DNA of 64,000 bases from Treponema porcinum (GTDB taxonomy: Bacteria > Spirochaetota > Spirochaetia > Treponematales > Treponemataceae), in contig NZ_FUWG01000014.1 of NCBI RefSeq assembly GCF_900167145.1, positions 30,998-94,997 of the forward strand, in the 5' to 3' direction. The stretch's first letter is position 1, and every line of letters starts with the position of its first letter. Below, piece after piece: positions 19,527 through 29,694 of the stretch. The translations under genes and the position numbers were made by a program. The notes beneath the pieces were generated by a model. The model did not search any database and was not told the origin of the DNA. It saw only the letters and a list, made by a program, of their open reading frames with translations.

Positions 19527-20806
19527 TACTGTTCTCCAAGTATATCATCTTTATTGAATTTGTCCTCAATATGAACTCTGTCTATTGCAAAGCCTTCAAG
19601 GCGCTTTAGAAATTCCACAACGTCCGCTTTCGCGATTGTCTGAGTTATCTTCTGTCCGTTCGTTATGTATGAAATGCTTTTATGGCGCTCGTGAAGCACG
19701 CTGATTACGTTGCCGTACTGCTCCGATTCGTCGCATTTCGTAATTATTACAGACTGATACCCGAACGGCTCATAATTCTGCATAATCGTATTAAGGTCGC
19801 GTGCTTTTGTAGAAGCTGTCACCGTCAGATACACATCAGGGTTCATTCCCTGAACGGAAAGCATAGTTTTCATATCAGCAAGATGCTGTGCGTCATTCGG
19901 ACCGTAGCCGCCGGTGTCTATAAAAATCGCATCGGAATAATCCTTGTATTCTTCGTACAATTTCTGCACATCCTCATTCGTCTGCGCCTTGAGTACGTTC
20001 TTGCCTATAACCTCGCCGAATCTGGAAAGCTGTTCCATCGCACCGACACGCATTGTATCTGTCGTAATAAAGCAGAAATTCAAAGTCTTATTGTTTTTCT
20101 TTGCCGCACGCATAAACATTGTCGCAAGTTTTACAAGAGTAGTTGTTTTTCCAACGCCGGTAGGTCCTACAAGAATAACGACATGCGGCTTACGGTGAAC
20201 TTTTTCGGGCGCAATCGAAATTGACTCGCCAATCCAATCCACTACGGCACGCTGAACTTTTGAAAAATCTTCAAGATCATCCCAGGGAAAAGTTTTTTTG
20301 AGTTTCTCAGTGATTTCCTGAATATAGCCGAATGTAAATTCATTATCACCGAGCAGTTCCTGTATACGCTGTATTGACGGATGAATGTCACTGCCTGCAA
20401 CGGCAGTACCGGATTTTACACGTTCGGCAAGTTCCTCTATCTGCTTTGACAAATTGCTTATCTGCGTACTGACAATAGCATTTTCTACAGAACCAGTATT
20501 CTTTTTGAGAATTTCGTCTCTGTTTCGTAAAAAATCATCGTTTTTTGCAATGCCGGTTTCGTCAACAGAAGGCGCAAATAACCTGTCCGCCTGCGGAGGA
20601 ACAGCAGAATTCCTGTTTTTTACAATATATGACACTTCAATAATCTCTTTCTGGCGAATAAGCCCCCACAAACCAGTCTGCGGAATGCTACGCTTGCTGA
20701 TGATGGAATAATCGTTACCGTACTCATTCCAAAGCTGAGCACGGGCTTCCTCAATATTTTTTGCCCTGATAGTAAGCACTGTTTCACCCTTATCGTTATT
20801 CATCAT
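19526..20806 (-). CDS. flhF: Flagellar SRP-like GTPase FlhF
   Basis: This 426-aa protein places flagella at the cell pole. It has an N-terminal domain, a central N domain of helices, and an SRP-type GTPase G domain with [11 protein letters not shown] near residue 215, DTGGYGPND and TKCDES. Length is typical. It starts 14 bases after the flhA stop. Two adjacent ATGs (MM) make the start uncertain by one codon. Confidence 0.95.
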   Translation of the reverse strand: MMNNDKGETVLTIRAKNIEEARAQLWNEYGNDYSIISKRSIPQTGLWGLIRQKEIIEVSYIVKNRNSAVPPQADRLFAPSVDETGIAKNDDFLRNRDEILKKNTGSVENAIVSTQISNLSKQIEELAERVKSGTAVAGSDIHPSIQRIQELLGDNEFTFGYIQEITEKLKKTFPWDDLEDFSKVQRAVVDWIGESISIAPEKVHRKPHVVILVGPTGVGKTTTLVKLATMFMRAAKKNNKTLNFCFITTDTMRVGAMEQLSRFGEVIGKNVLKAQTNEDVQKLYEEYKDYSDAIFIDTGGYGPNDAQHLADMKTMLSVQGMNPDVYLTVTASTKARDLNTIMQNYEPFGYQSVIITKCDESEQYGNVISVLHERHKSISYITNGQKITQTIAKADVVEFLKRLEGFAIDRVHIEDKFNKDDILGEQ

Positions 20807-20820
20807 CTTTACACAAATCC

Positions 20821-23025
20821 TTACCGTTCAGTTTTTTCACCAGGCACTTCAGACCGATAATTAACGGCATTACTTTCGCCTTCACCAGAATAACCGTTTT
20901 GTTCAGTTATTTCACCAAGAACTACAACCCCTATGCTGTTTCCTGCCGCAAGAATTTCCTTTTCGGAAATAACAACAACACCCGGCATTTCCCTTTCTAT
21001 TGAAGAACGAACCAGCTGCCTTATGACAGACGAACACATAATGACCGGCATATACCCCTGACTGCGGCTTTCCTGAAGCGCAGAACTTGCACACTGAATC
21101 CACGCCCTGCCGTCAACCGGGTCAAACGCGGCAAACGGCTTTGAACCGTCAGAAGGAAACTGCGCATGGTCAAGGAATTTCTGCGACCAGCCCTGCGACA
21201 AATTGACAACGCGAATTTTTCTGTCGGCATCTGCATACTGAAGGCATATCTGCAAGCCAAGCGATTCCCGGACTTTTTCAACCAGTTCCCAGGTATTTGT
21301 CGTTATAGAACCGTAGTTTGCAATAGTTTCAAGAATGACGACCATATTCCTGATAGAAACCTGCTCATCCAGCAGACCCTTCAATATTTTTTCTATATCG
21401 CCGTAAGAGAACTTGAATTTATCGCCGTTCATCACCTCATCAACGACAATCGGATTAGTTTTCTTAACTTCATTTACCAAAAGCGAAACTTCCTGCCGTC
21501 CTAAAATCTCGGAAGCGTGTGCGCGGATTGTTTCAGTTAAATGCGTAGCGATAATCGTAGGCGGATCTACAACTGCATAACCAGCCTGTTCCGCCTCGCT
21601 CCGCTGCTCTTCAGGAACCCAGATTGCCGGCATACCGAACGCAGGATCTTTTGTAGTCTCGCCCTTAAGTTCCTCCGTTACCGAGCCGGTATTCATACAC
21701 ATATAATAGCCCAGCCGGATTTTGCTTTTTCCTGCCTCAATTCCACGGATTTTAAAACTGTATTCGTTAGGGTCAAGATTCATATTGTCAATAATCCTGA
21801 TTTTAGGAACTGGAAGACCGATATCAAGCGCGGCTTCCCGGCGGATACGCGATATGCGCTCAAGCAGTTCGGCACCTTTCTCCTTGTCAACAAGCGGAAT
21901 AAGCGCATATCCAAGCTCAAGTGAAAGAGGATCAAGCGGTGCAACAGAATCATTTTCCGTGCTTCCGGCAGTTTTTGCACCTTCAGCTTTTGCCGCAGCC
22001 TCCGCAGCAGCAGCTTTTGCAAGTTCGGCAGATTTCTGCTTTGAAAGGCGGAAACCGTAATAAATCAAAAGACCGCCCACTGGCAGCAGATATATCATCG
22101 TATTATTATGGAATACAACGCCCATTACAACGAGCGCCGCTCCGACAATCTCATAAACAGTACCGTCAATAGTAAATTCCTTGATGATTTTTTCACCAAG
22201 ACTCTCCTCCGATTTATCGCCGGTTACAAGAATACCAGTTGCAAACGAAAGCATAAGCGACGGCAGCTGACTGAGAAGTCCGTCACCAATAGTAAGATGC
22301 GCATACAGATTAAGGGATTCCGTAAACGACAGATTGTTCTGCACCATTCCGACGATAAAACCGCCGACAAGGTTTATTACCGTAATGAAAATACCGGCCT
22401 TCACGTTTCCTGAAACAAACTTGGATGAACCGTCCATATTGGAGTAAAAGTCGATGTCGCGGCGGATTTCATCTTTTAAGTGCTTCGCCTCATCTTCCGT
22501 AATGTAGCCGGAGTTAAGCTGGTTATCAATATCAAAGAGTTTTTGATTCATTGAATCAAGGGTGAAGCGCGCGGCAACTTCACTTACGCGGCCTGCACCT
22601 TTTGTGATTACAAGAACCTGAACGACAATAAGAATAATAAAAATTACAAAACCGATGACAATGTTGTCACCGGCAACAATATTCGCAAATGCCTGCACCA
22701 TTGCGCTCTGATTACTGCGGAGCGCATTTATTCCGCGCGATCCGTCCGCCGCAAGAATAAGCCTTGTTGATGAAATGTTAATTCCAAGACCGAAAAGCGT
22801 TACAAAAAGAATTATCTGTGGAAAAGAAGAAAAACTTGACGCACGCGGAGTATACACAACAACAAGCAGAATGATTATTGAAAAAGCAAGGTTGAGCGTC
22901 ATCAGAACGTCAATAAAACTTTTTGGAAGGGGCAAAACGAGCATAAGTATTACGACAACAGCCACAACACCTATAAAATTCTGCATTAAAAATTGTAAAA
23001 ACGATCTCCTATTTTCGTTTGCCAT
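20821..23025 (-). CDS. flhA: Flagellar type III secretion export gate protein FlhA
   Basis: This 734-aa protein is the large export gate of the flagellar type III secretion apparatus. The N-terminal half holds about eight membrane helices, with the conserved FHIPEP-like region near MLSFATGILVTGDKSEES. The C-terminal cytoplasmic domain ends in LVRSSIEREMPGVVVISEKE. I chose the start MANENRR at 23025, because GGTGGGGA lies 5-11 nt upstream. The ATG at 23040 would place the Shine-Dalgarno inside the gene. It follows flhB in the unit. Confidence 0.95.
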   Translation of the reverse strand: MANENRRSFLQFLMQNFIGVVAVVVILMLVLPLPKSFIDVLMTLNLAFSIIILLVVVYTPRASSFSSFPQIILFVTLFGLGINISSTRLILAADGSRGINALRSNQSAMVQAFANIVAGDNIVIGFVIFIILIVVQVLVITKGAGRVSEVAARFTLDSMNQKLFDIDNQLNSGYITEDEAKHLKDEIRRDIDFYSNMDGSSKFVSGNVKAGIFITVINLVGGFIVGMVQNNLSFTESLNLYAHLTIGDGLLSQLPSLMLSFATGILVTGDKSEESLGEKIIKEFTIDGTVYEIVGAALVVMGVVFHNNTMIYLLPVGGLLIYYGFRLSKQKSAELAKAAAAEAAAKAEGAKTAGSTENDSVAPLDPLSLELGYALIPLVDKEKGAELLERISRIRREAALDIGLPVPKIRIIDNMNLDPNEYSFKIRGIEAGKSKIRLGYYMCMNTGSVTEELKGETTKDPAFGMPAIWVPEEQRSEAEQAGYAVVDPPTIIATHLTETIRAHASEILGRQEVSLLVNEVKKTNPIVVDEVMNGDKFKFSYGDIEKILKGLLDEQVSIRNMVVILETIANYGSITTNTWELVEKVRESLGLQICLQYADADRKIRVVNLSQGWSQKFLDHAQFPSDGSKPFAAFDPVDGRAWIQCASSALQESRSQGYMPVIMCSSVIRQLVRSSIEREMPGVVVISEKEILAAGNSIGVVVLGEITEQNGYSGEGESNAVNYRSEVPGEKTER

Positions 23026-23048
23026 TAAGTCCCCACCCATTGCAAATT

Positions 23049-24149
23049 CTAATATTTCTTCGAGTTATATTTCATAATTTCTGCGTATACGTCTGCAAGT
23101 ACACGTAGATACTTATCAGGTATTATATCACCAACTTCCGTATCTGTATAGAGTCCGCGCGCCAAAGGTCTGTTCTCCACAACCGGAACATTATTTTCCG
23201 CTGCAATGCGCCTGATTTGAAATGCAATTTCATCCGCCCCTTTCGCCGTTACTTTAGGAGCATCATCAACGCCGCGCTCATACTTCATCGAAACGGCAAA
23301 ATGCGTCGGGTTAGTGATTACGACATCGGACTCACGTACGGCTTTCGGCATATTCTGCGTCATCATCTGCCTCTGCGCCTGTTCAAGACGTCCCTTAACC
23401 TCCGGGTCCCCCTCCATCTCCTTGTACTCCTGCTTAACTTCGTACTTAGTCATCTTCATAGATTCCATAAACTCACGGCGGTTCACAAAATAATCCGGAA
23501 TGGAAATCAGAATGAAAATTACGGCGGCAATGACAATCAGCTGTGCTGCCATTTCTGCAATTTTTGTAACGGCAAGAGAAATTGAAGCAGACTTAATTGC
23601 CATAAGAAGATCCGGAATGTCTTTTTTCAAAAGTAAATAGGCAATAACGACAATCACAGCAACTTTTCCAAGTGACTTTACAATATTAAATACGCCTTTT
23701 ACGGAAAAAAGCGTATTCTTAAAATATTCACCGAATTTCGGGATAATCTTGCTGAATTTCGGAGTAATCGTCTTGAACGTAAACAGAAATCCCTTATTCT
23801 GAATAATATTGCTTAAAACCGCTGCTGTAATTCCAGAAAGAGAAACGGGAAGAATAATTTTCATAAAATAACGGAAAAAAACATACGCAAAAAAAGGAGA
23901 AGCAACGTTATTTTCCGTACAGCGCGTAAAAAAAATCCTCATAATCTCCGTACAGGAAATAAAAATTGATTTTGCAAGAAATATCAGAAGAATGACCGTT
24001 ACAAAAAAAACGACAGAACTGTTCAAGTCCTGACTTTTAGGAATCCTTCCTTCTTCGCGGGCTTTGCGTAATTTATATTCCGACGGTTCCTCAGTCCGTC
24101 CTTCGTCCTCAGCGGCAAACCACTGAAGGTCAATATCCTGAAAACTCAC
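23049..24149 (-). CDS. flhB: Flagellar secretion switch protein FlhB
   Basis: This 366-aa membrane protein switches export from hook to filament proteins by cleaving itself. It has about four membrane helices (about 47-65, 85-112, 160-175, 200-220). The autocleavage site NPTH is at residues 280-283, and the conserved DIDLQWFAAEDEGRTE start is present. It overlaps the fliR stop by 4 bases. Confidence 0.95.
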   Translation of the reverse strand: MSFQDIDLQWFAAEDEGRTEEPSEYKLRKAREEGRIPKSQDLNSSVVFFVTVILLIFLAKSIFISCTEIMRIFFTRCTENNVASPFFAYVFFRYFMKIILPVSLSGITAAVLSNIIQNKGFLFTFKTITPKFSKIIPKFGEYFKNTLFSVKGVFNIVKSLGKVAVIVVIAYLLLKKDIPDLLMAIKSASISLAVTKIAEMAAQLIVIAAVIFILISIPDYFVNRREFMESMKMTKYEVKQEYKEMEGDPEVKGRLEQAQRQMMTQNMPKAVRESDVVITNPTHFAVSMKYERGVDDAPKVTAKGADEIAFQIRRIAAENNVPVVENRPLARGLYTDTEVGDIIPDKYLRVLADVYAEIMKYNSKKY

Positions 24150-24955
24150 TGACTGCCGCCTCCTATGTCAGAAATCACCTGCATAAGTTCGTCAATTCCC
24201 GTTGAAAACGACTCTATAAAAAAATCACATAGTGACGGAAACAACAGCCATATAATAAGAAACGCAAGAAGAATCATAATCGGAAACCCCTCTGACAGAA
24301 GATTCATCTGCGGAGCGGCTTTTGAAAGAAGTCCCGTGCAGACCGTTATCAAAAGAAGCGTTCCCATTATCGGAAGTGCAATCAGAAGCGCATCTGCAAA
24401 AAGATTTGAAAGTCCTTTCAGAAGGAACGAAACAAGCCTTTCCCTGCCGGAAACAAGTTCAAACACATTCAGGCTTGTCAGGCTGCCTGCAAGACCTTTT
24501 AAAAACAGTTTCTGAAACCACTGAGTCTGCATAAACACAAGCATTGCAATCAAATTCAAATACTGACCCATAAGCGGATTTTCAACCTGAGAAAGCGCAT
24601 CATAGGCAGAAGCTGCGCTAAATCCCATCTGGAACGCAAAGAACTGTCCGGCCGTACTGAACGCCGCAAAAATCATAGAAACGAAAAAACCGATTATAAC
24701 ACCGATAAGTGCCTCACCCGCAAGCAGCATAATGTAATACAAACTGAATGCGCCGTCCTCCACAGAAAGAACCGCGCCGTATGCAGAATAATCAGCGCTC
24801 CCCATCAGAAAGAACGCCATATACCCTGCAAGAGCAATTTTTGCAGCCTTTGGAACTGTCCGCATAGAAAAAAGAGGAAGCGTAAAAAGCAGCGCAGCGC
24901 ATCTGGCTGAAACAAGCAGAAAAAGAGGCGCTTTGCTTACGATTTCATCAAGCAT
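24146..24955 (-). CDS. fliR: Flagellar export protein FliR
   Basis: This 269-aa integral membrane protein has about six helices and is part of the FliPQR export gate. The family pattern is seen in MGFSAASAYDALSQVENPLMGQYLNLIA. It ends overlapping flhB by 4 bases and starts 38 bases after fliQ. No unusual features. Confidence 0.92.
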   Translation of the reverse strand: MLDEIVSKAPLFLLVSARCAALLFTLPLFSMRTVPKAAKIALAGYMAFFLMGSADYSAYGAVLSVEDGAFSLYYIMLLAGEALIGVIIGFFVSMIFAAFSTAGQFFAFQMGFSAASAYDALSQVENPLMGQYLNLIAMLVFMQTQWFQKLFLKGLAGSLTSLNVFELVSGRERLVSFLLKGLSNLFADALLIALPIMGTLLLITVCTGLLSKAAPQMNLLSEGFPIMILLAFLIIWLLFPSLCDFFIESFSTGIDELMQVISDIGGGSQ

Positions 24956-24993
24956 ATCTGTTTTCCTTACAAACGCCGGGCGTCATTCAAAAA

Positions 24994-25263
24994 TCATTTT
25001 GCCAGTTCGGGAATCATCTCAAACAGCTTCACCGTATAATCGCGCAGTTCAGAAAACATCCAGCCGCTAAGCAGTGCAAGCACAAGAAGAATGACTATCA
25101 GCTTCGGAAGAAAAGTCAGGGTCTGCTCCTGAATTGATGTCGTCGCCTGAAAAATTGCTACAATCAGACCGATAATCAGTGCCGCGCTCAAGACAGGCAA
25201 AATCAGAATGAAAATCTGAAAAATTCCGCTGCGCATTACATTAACAACAGTTCCTATACTCAT
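24994..25263 (-). CDS. fliQ: Flagellar export protein FliQ
   Basis: This 89-aa protein has two membrane helices and the family motif VGLIVAIFQATTSIQEQTLTFLPKL. Its small size is normal. It lies between fliP and fliR in the standard export-gate order. Confidence 0.94.
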   Translation of the reverse strand: MSIGTVVNVMRSGIFQIFILILPVLSAALIIGLIVAIFQATTSIQEQTLTFLPKLIVILLVLALLSGWMFSELRDYTVKLFEMIPELAK

Positions 25264-25282
25264 ACGTTCCTCCCGGCACCGC

Positions 25283-26110
25283 TTACTTCAGAACAGAATT
25301 AAACAGCTGGGTCGTCAAAAGCCCCCAGCCGTCAACAAGAACAAAAAGCATCAGCTTGAACGGCATAGAAATCTGTACTGGCGGAAGCATCATCATACCC
25401 ATACTCATAAGAATGCTTGCAACAACCATATCTATGATAATAAACGGAATATACAGAATAACGCCTATCTTGAATGCAACAGTAAGTTCGTGAAGAATAT
25501 ACGACGGAATAAGCACGTATGTCGGAACGTCAGACCAGTTGTTCGGTTTTGGAAGTTTTGCCATTCCCATAAACATATTCAGAGAACTTGTATCCCTGCC
25601 AATCTGCCGTTCCATAAACACGCGGATAGGTTCTTCCGCATTGCGAATTGCAGTTTCTATCTCAATCTCACCGTCAGAAAGAGGCTTGAACGAATTATTA
25701 TATATCTGCGAGAACGTCGGCCACATAATAAAAAGCGTCATAAAAAAAGCAATTCCGTTAAGAACTGCCGTCGGCGGAACCTGCTGCAAGGAAAGCGCGC
25801 GCTTAATAAAATCAAGAACAATTGAAAAACGAAGAAAACACGTAACAAGAATAAGAAGGCTCGGTGCAAGAGTAAGAACCGTAAGGATGACAAGAAGCCG
25901 CACGGAAAAAGCAACTTCCTGACCGGAACGCGGCTCTGCAATCTGAATGCTAACATTAGGAATTTCAGCAGGGCGGACGTTGCGGCTCATCTGCGCAGTA
26001 CCTTCGGCAGAACCGTTTGGAAAAGTGCCGGACTGAGCAACAACAGGGCGGACAGCGCATATCAGCAAAAAGAAAAATACAAGCGGAAGCCTGAACTGTA
26101 ATTTCTTCAT
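25283..26110 (-). CDS. fliP: Flagellar export protein FliP
   Basis: This 275-aa protein is a core of the export gate. It has a cleavable-looking signal peptide (about residues 1-25), then four membrane helices, with motifs LTLAPSLLILVTCFLRFSIVL and SMGMMMLPPVQISMPFKLMLFVLVDGW. Length and order are typical. It starts 1 base after the fliO stop. Confidence 0.95.
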   Translation of the reverse strand: MKKLQFRLPLVFFFLLICAVRPVVAQSGTFPNGSAEGTAQMSRNVRPAEIPNVSIQIAEPRSGQEVAFSVRLLVILTVLTLAPSLLILVTCFLRFSIVLDFIKRALSLQQVPPTAVLNGIAFFMTLFIMWPTFSQIYNNSFKPLSDGEIEIETAIRNAEEPIRVFMERQIGRDTSSLNMFMGMAKLPKPNNWSDVPTYVLIPSYILHELTVAFKIGVILYIPFIIIDMVVASILMSMGMMMLPPVQISMPFKLMLFVLVDGWGLLTTQLFNSVLK

Positions 26111-26111
26111 A

Positions 26112-26765
26112 TTATTCTCCGCCGTTCAAACGGTCGTGCTGTCTTTTCAAAAGTTCGGAAACTTTTGCCTGAGTGCCGGAAAGGATGCCGCCGTTATCCT
26201 TAGGTCCGTTCGGCATAAAAATGTCAAGAATATCAGAGAAAGTACGCGGCTTTTTTACATTCTGCTGTTCATCCGCGTATAAATTCATAGCATCAACAAG
26301 TTCCTTGTCAGAAACTTCCCCTATAAGATTTACGGAATTGTCAGAAACACCCACGATATAAGCGTGATCAAGAAGAGTTACAACCTGTACGGACTTGCCG
26401 ACTGCCAGATCAACGGAAGAAACTTTCCTTAAAAACGGATCGTCCGCCGCAGAATCGCCGCGAATGCTTTTTTTCATAAACCACATAACGGCATATATAC
26501 ACGCAACGACAATGCCAAGAACGATAATCATCCGCAAAAACAGAAAAAACGTACCGAACCGGGAAGACCTTTCCTGCTGACCGTCCGCAGTTTCGCCAAA
26601 CGGAATTGCATTCTCCGCACTGGCATCATCAGACGGAAATGACTCTTCCGCAGAATTTTCGGTCAAAAGCGGAACAGTTTTTTCCGCAGAAACCTGCGCA
26701 TATCCTGAAAAGACAAGAAACAAAGCGCCTAAAAGAAAGGCGCACGCTTTTTTAGAATAGAACAC
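26112..26765 (-). CDS. fliO: Flagellar protein FliO (FliZ of spirochaetes)
   Basis: This 217-aa protein has a signal-like N-terminus (about 8-26) and a membrane helix (about 75-95), followed by the FliO domain (SSVDLAVGKSVQVVTLLDHAYIVGVSDNSVNLIGEV). FliO helps assemble the FliPQR gate. It lies between fliY and fliP as in Borrelia, where the gene is called fliZ. A hairpin lies between it and fliY. Confidence 0.85.
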   Translation of the reverse strand: MFYSKKACAFLLGALFLVFSGYAQVSAEKTVPLLTENSAEESFPSDDASAENAIPFGETADGQQERSSRFGTFFLFLRMIIVLGIVVACIYAVMWFMKKSIRGDSAADDPFLRKVSSVDLAVGKSVQVVTLLDHAYIVGVSDNSVNLIGEVSDKELVDAMNLYADEQQNVKKPRTFSDILDIFMPNGPKDNGGILSGTQAKVSELLKRQHDRLNGGE

Positions 26766-26794
26766 TTTTTCCCACCCATAGTTTGATTATTACG

Positions 26795-26831
26795 GAAAAG
26801 GCTTCTGTATTCCCCTTACAAAAGCCTTTTC
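26795..26831 (-). other. Hairpin between fliY and fliO
   Basis: Inverted arms GAAAAGGCTT (26795-26804) and AAGCCTTTTC (26822-26831) are perfect over 10 bp, with a 17-nt loop. No T-run follows on the minus strand, so full termination is unlikely. It may attenuate or process the message between the switch (fliM/fliY) and export (fliO-flhA) parts of the unit. Confidence 0.5.
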
Positions 26832-26847
26832 TCCTGTTCAATCACAT

Positions 26848-28032
26848 CTACCGTAAATCAGAAACACGTTCCATCGGTGAAAGAATTTCCGTTACGCGGA
26901 CACCAAAGTTTTCGTCAATGACGACAACCTCACCTTTTGCAATCGGCTTATGATTTACAAGAATATCGACAGGTTCACCGGCAAGTTTATCAAGCTCGAT
27001 AATCGTACCTTCACCCATACCAAGAATATCTTTTATCTGTTTCTTTGTACGGCCAAGCTCTACGGTCATCTCCATAAAGACGTCCATAATAAGGCTTATA
27101 TTGCCCTGCTCACCGCCAATATTTCCGCCCTGAAGATTAGGATACTGAAGCGTCTGCACGTTCGGTATGTTGCCCATATTCTGAGCCATTCCCATACCGC
27201 CCTGCGGCATAGCCATTTGTCCCATCGGCATTCCCATACCCATCTGAGGCATTCCCATCTGCATCTGGTTCATACCCATCGGCATCTGATTCATTCCCAT
27301 CCCCATTTGAGGCTGTCCCATTGCCATTCCCTGATTCATTCCCATATCAGATACGGAAGAAACATCCTCCAGTTCGGCAGCAGCCCCTCCGCCGTATGCA
27401 TTGCCGATTTTTTCCGCAGCAGAACCGCCTATAACTTCCCAGAATGTATAGCCCTGTCCTTCCAAAGTCAAAGGATAGCTGAAAAGCGCAAATTTATTCT
27501 GCGGAATACGTATCATTGCCTTAGGATTGTTTACTGCTTCGGCAGGATTACAGGCAAGTCCCGGAAATTTTCCAGTTTTTCCAAGTTCGTCAACTTCCGA
27601 ACCTGTATGCATTGACACAACGTCAGAAATACAGGACAGAGCCATATCGTCAAAATCAGCATTATCTTCTTTTGAAATAAGATTTACTAGTTTCTGTGCA
27701 AACTCAGGCGCAAGAATATACTGATGATCCCCTGAAAGACCGCTGGAAAAATCAGACGTTACGGAAACAACAACTTCCGGCAGCTTTATCAAAAGGGCAT
27801 CACGGTCAAGAGCTTCTACAATCGGTTCTCCGCCGGAAAAAGAAGCACCCGTCATATTATTCAGTTTCTGAACAAGCGGCTCTTTCAGATTTTCCGCAAA
27901 TTTCAAAAGTGCATCCGTATCAATATTAACAGCAGGTCCACCAGAAACATGACCGGAAGAATTCAAGCCGTCAACGGATACTCCAGAAAGCAAAGCGTCA
28001 ATTTCATCCTGTGAAATAGCACCATCACTCAT
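26848..28032 (-). CDS. fliY: Flagellar motor switch protein FliY/FliN with Met-rich linker
   Basis: This 394-aa switch-complex protein controls rotation direction with FliM and FliG. It starts with an SDGAISQDEIDALLSG motif like FliM. A CheC-like middle domain is degenerate (about residues 45-200). A linker at about 230-286 is built of MG/MGM/MNQM units with more than 20 methionines. The C-terminal SpoA domain (about 305-394) is a normal FliN domain (DVFMEMTVELGRTKKQIKDILGMGEGTIIELDKLAGEPVDI). It overlaps fliM by 4 bases. Confidence 0.93.
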   Translation of the reverse strand: MSDGAISQDEIDALLSGVSVDGLNSSGHVSGGPAVNIDTDALLKFAENLKEPLVQKLNNMTGASFSGGEPIVEALDRDALLIKLPEVVVSVTSDFSSGLSGDHQYILAPEFAQKLVNLISKEDNADFDDMALSCISDVVSMHTGSEVDELGKTGKFPGLACNPAEAVNNPKAMIRIPQNKFALFSYPLTLEGQGYTFWEVIGGSAAEKIGNAYGGGAAAELEDVSSVSDMGMNQGMAMGQPQMGMGMNQMPMGMNQMQMGMPQMGMGMPMGQMAMPQGGMGMAQNMGNIPNVQTLQYPNLQGGNIGGEQGNISLIMDVFMEMTVELGRTKKQIKDILGMGEGTIIELDKLAGEPVDILVNHKPIAKGEVVVIDENFGVRVTEILSPMERVSDLR

Positions 28033-29072
28033 AATGAATCATCTCCTTCTACGGAAAGTTCCTCAAAATCATCCGCAGTCACATCTTCCAACTTGCCAGT
28101 AATCTGAACTGCCATTTTTTTGCCGACAACACCAGGCTGACAATAGAATTTTTTCTTATTTCCGACGCTGAGAACAAGCGGATCTCCCACTTTTGTATTT
28201 GAAAGACGCACAATATCCCCTGTCCTTAAAGAAAGAACATCACGCACCGGTATATTTATAGAACCGACTTCAGCTACCACATCCATATCAACGGAAGCAA
28301 GCTTTTCTTTCAACGTTCCCAGATATTGCGTCGTAGAACTTCTGCGAACAGAAGAAAACCAGTACTGGGAAGACAGCTTTGAAATAATCGGCTCAATAGT
28401 AAGATAAGGAATACAGAAATTCAACATTCCTTCCTCATCTCCTACTTTAGTTTCAAGAGTAATAAGGACAACCATCTCCGAAGGCGGAACTATCTGCGCA
28501 AACTGAGGATTAGTTTCAATCTGCCCGAGACGCGGACGCAAATCAATAACCTGAGTCCATGCCTCGCGCATATTTGCAAGAACGCGGACGATAATGCCTT
28601 CCATTACAGACTGCTCTATATCAGTTAAATCCCGGCTCTTGTTATTTTTATTATTTGCAGTTACTCCGCGTCCGCCAAACAGACGGTCAATCATACAGAA
28701 CGTAATCGAAGGATCTATCTCAAGAACAGCATTTCCTTTCAACGGATCCATATTTACTACGGCAAGAGTCGTCGGGCTAGGAATAGAACGTATGAATTCC
28801 TCATACGTAAGCTGATCTACAGAAGCAACGTGTACATGAACAAGACTTCGAAGCTGTGCGGAAAGACTGGTTGTCGTAAGACGGGCGAACGTTTCGTGCA
28901 TATTTGAAACGGTACGCAACTGTTCCTTTGAGAATTTATCAGGACGCTTGAAGTCATAAATTTTTATCTTTCGTGTATCACTGACCGGCTTAAACTCATC
29001 AGTTTCCGAATCACCGGAACTAATGGCAGTCAGAAGCTGGTCTATTTCATCCTGCGACAGAACTTCGTTCAT
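28029..29072 (-). CDS. fliM: Flagellar motor switch protein FliM
   Basis: This 347-aa protein binds CheY-P and forms the C-ring. The N-terminal MNEVLSQDEIDQLLTAI is the CheY-binding motif, and the start at 29072 is set by it together with AAGGTGG 8 nt upstream. The longer start at 29120 would overlap fliL. The middle domain and C-terminal SpoA domain (about 265-340) are intact. Confidence 0.96.
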   Translation of the reverse strand: MNEVLSQDEIDQLLTAISSGDSETDEFKPVSDTRKIKIYDFKRPDKFSKEQLRTVSNMHETFARLTTTSLSAQLRSLVHVHVASVDQLTYEEFIRSIPSPTTLAVVNMDPLKGNAVLEIDPSITFCMIDRLFGGRGVTANNKNNKSRDLTDIEQSVMEGIIVRVLANMREAWTQVIDLRPRLGQIETNPQFAQIVPPSEMVVLITLETKVGDEEGMLNFCIPYLTIEPIISKLSSQYWFSSVRRSSTTQYLGTLKEKLASVDMDVVAEVGSINIPVRDVLSLRTGDIVRLSNTKVGDPLVLSVGNKKKFYCQPGVVGKKMAVQITGKLEDVTADDFEELSVEGDDSL

Positions 29073-29100
29073 GTAAAATCCACCTTGAAAATACTGCAGA

Positions 29101-29646
29101 TTATTGCTCAATGACATCAAGCTGCAAGAACGAAATATCCTTGATTTTTGACGTACTCAGAATTTCATCATTGATTGCATTACGAAGCTCAATCTTCAGT
29201 TTCTGTTCATTCTGAGGTTTTAATTCAGCAATAGTCTTCTCTGTAAAATATCGGCGCAAAAAGTCTTTGAGTTCAATATTTCTTTGCGTAATTTCAGTGG
29301 AAGTCGCCTTATCGTCTTTTTTATAACCAAGCGCTATGTCAACAACAACGCTAGCCGGAATTTCATCGCTTGATTTTGTCCTGATAGCACCGAGTGAAGT
29401 ATACCAGTCCAGAACTTCACGCTGAACGGCATATTCATCGCTGATAGGAATCGCAACGTTTCCAGAAGAGTTCTTATTAACAATCCTCATAGTTACAACA
29501 ACAATGACAACTATAAGAATAACGGCTCCAAGCGCAATTGCAATCCACTTCAAAAGAGAAGTAATCAATCCGCCGAAACCACTTTTTTTAGCAGGCATTC
29601 CAGCTGCGCTGCCATCATCCAAACCGTCAAGACCGTCGTCTGCCAT
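29101..29646 (-). CDS. fliL: Flagellar basal body protein FliL
   Basis: This 181-aa protein has one membrane helix (about residues 32-54) after a short Gly/Asp-rich tail and a C-terminal domain outside the membrane. FliL stabilises stators near the basal body. It has GGGAGGGGA before the ATG. It sits between motB and fliM as expected in spirochaetes. Confidence 0.92.
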   Translation of the reverse strand: MADDGLDGLDDGSAAGMPAKKSGFGGLITSLLKWIAIALGAVILIVVIVVVTMRIVNKNSSGNVAIPISDEYAVQREVLDWYTSLGAIRTKSSDEIPASVVVDIALGYKKDDKATSTEITQRNIELKDFLRRYFTEKTIAELKPQNEQKLKIELRNAINDEILSTSKIKDISFLQLDVIEQ

Positions 29647-29694
29647 TTTCCCCTCCCGGAAAAAAGAATATTTTAAATTTAAAACAGTATACTA

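Noticed and set aside
26950..27615. His-rich 221-codon ORF on the plus strand
   Set aside because: It is the complement of the Met-rich linker of fliY (CAT codons). Shadow only.
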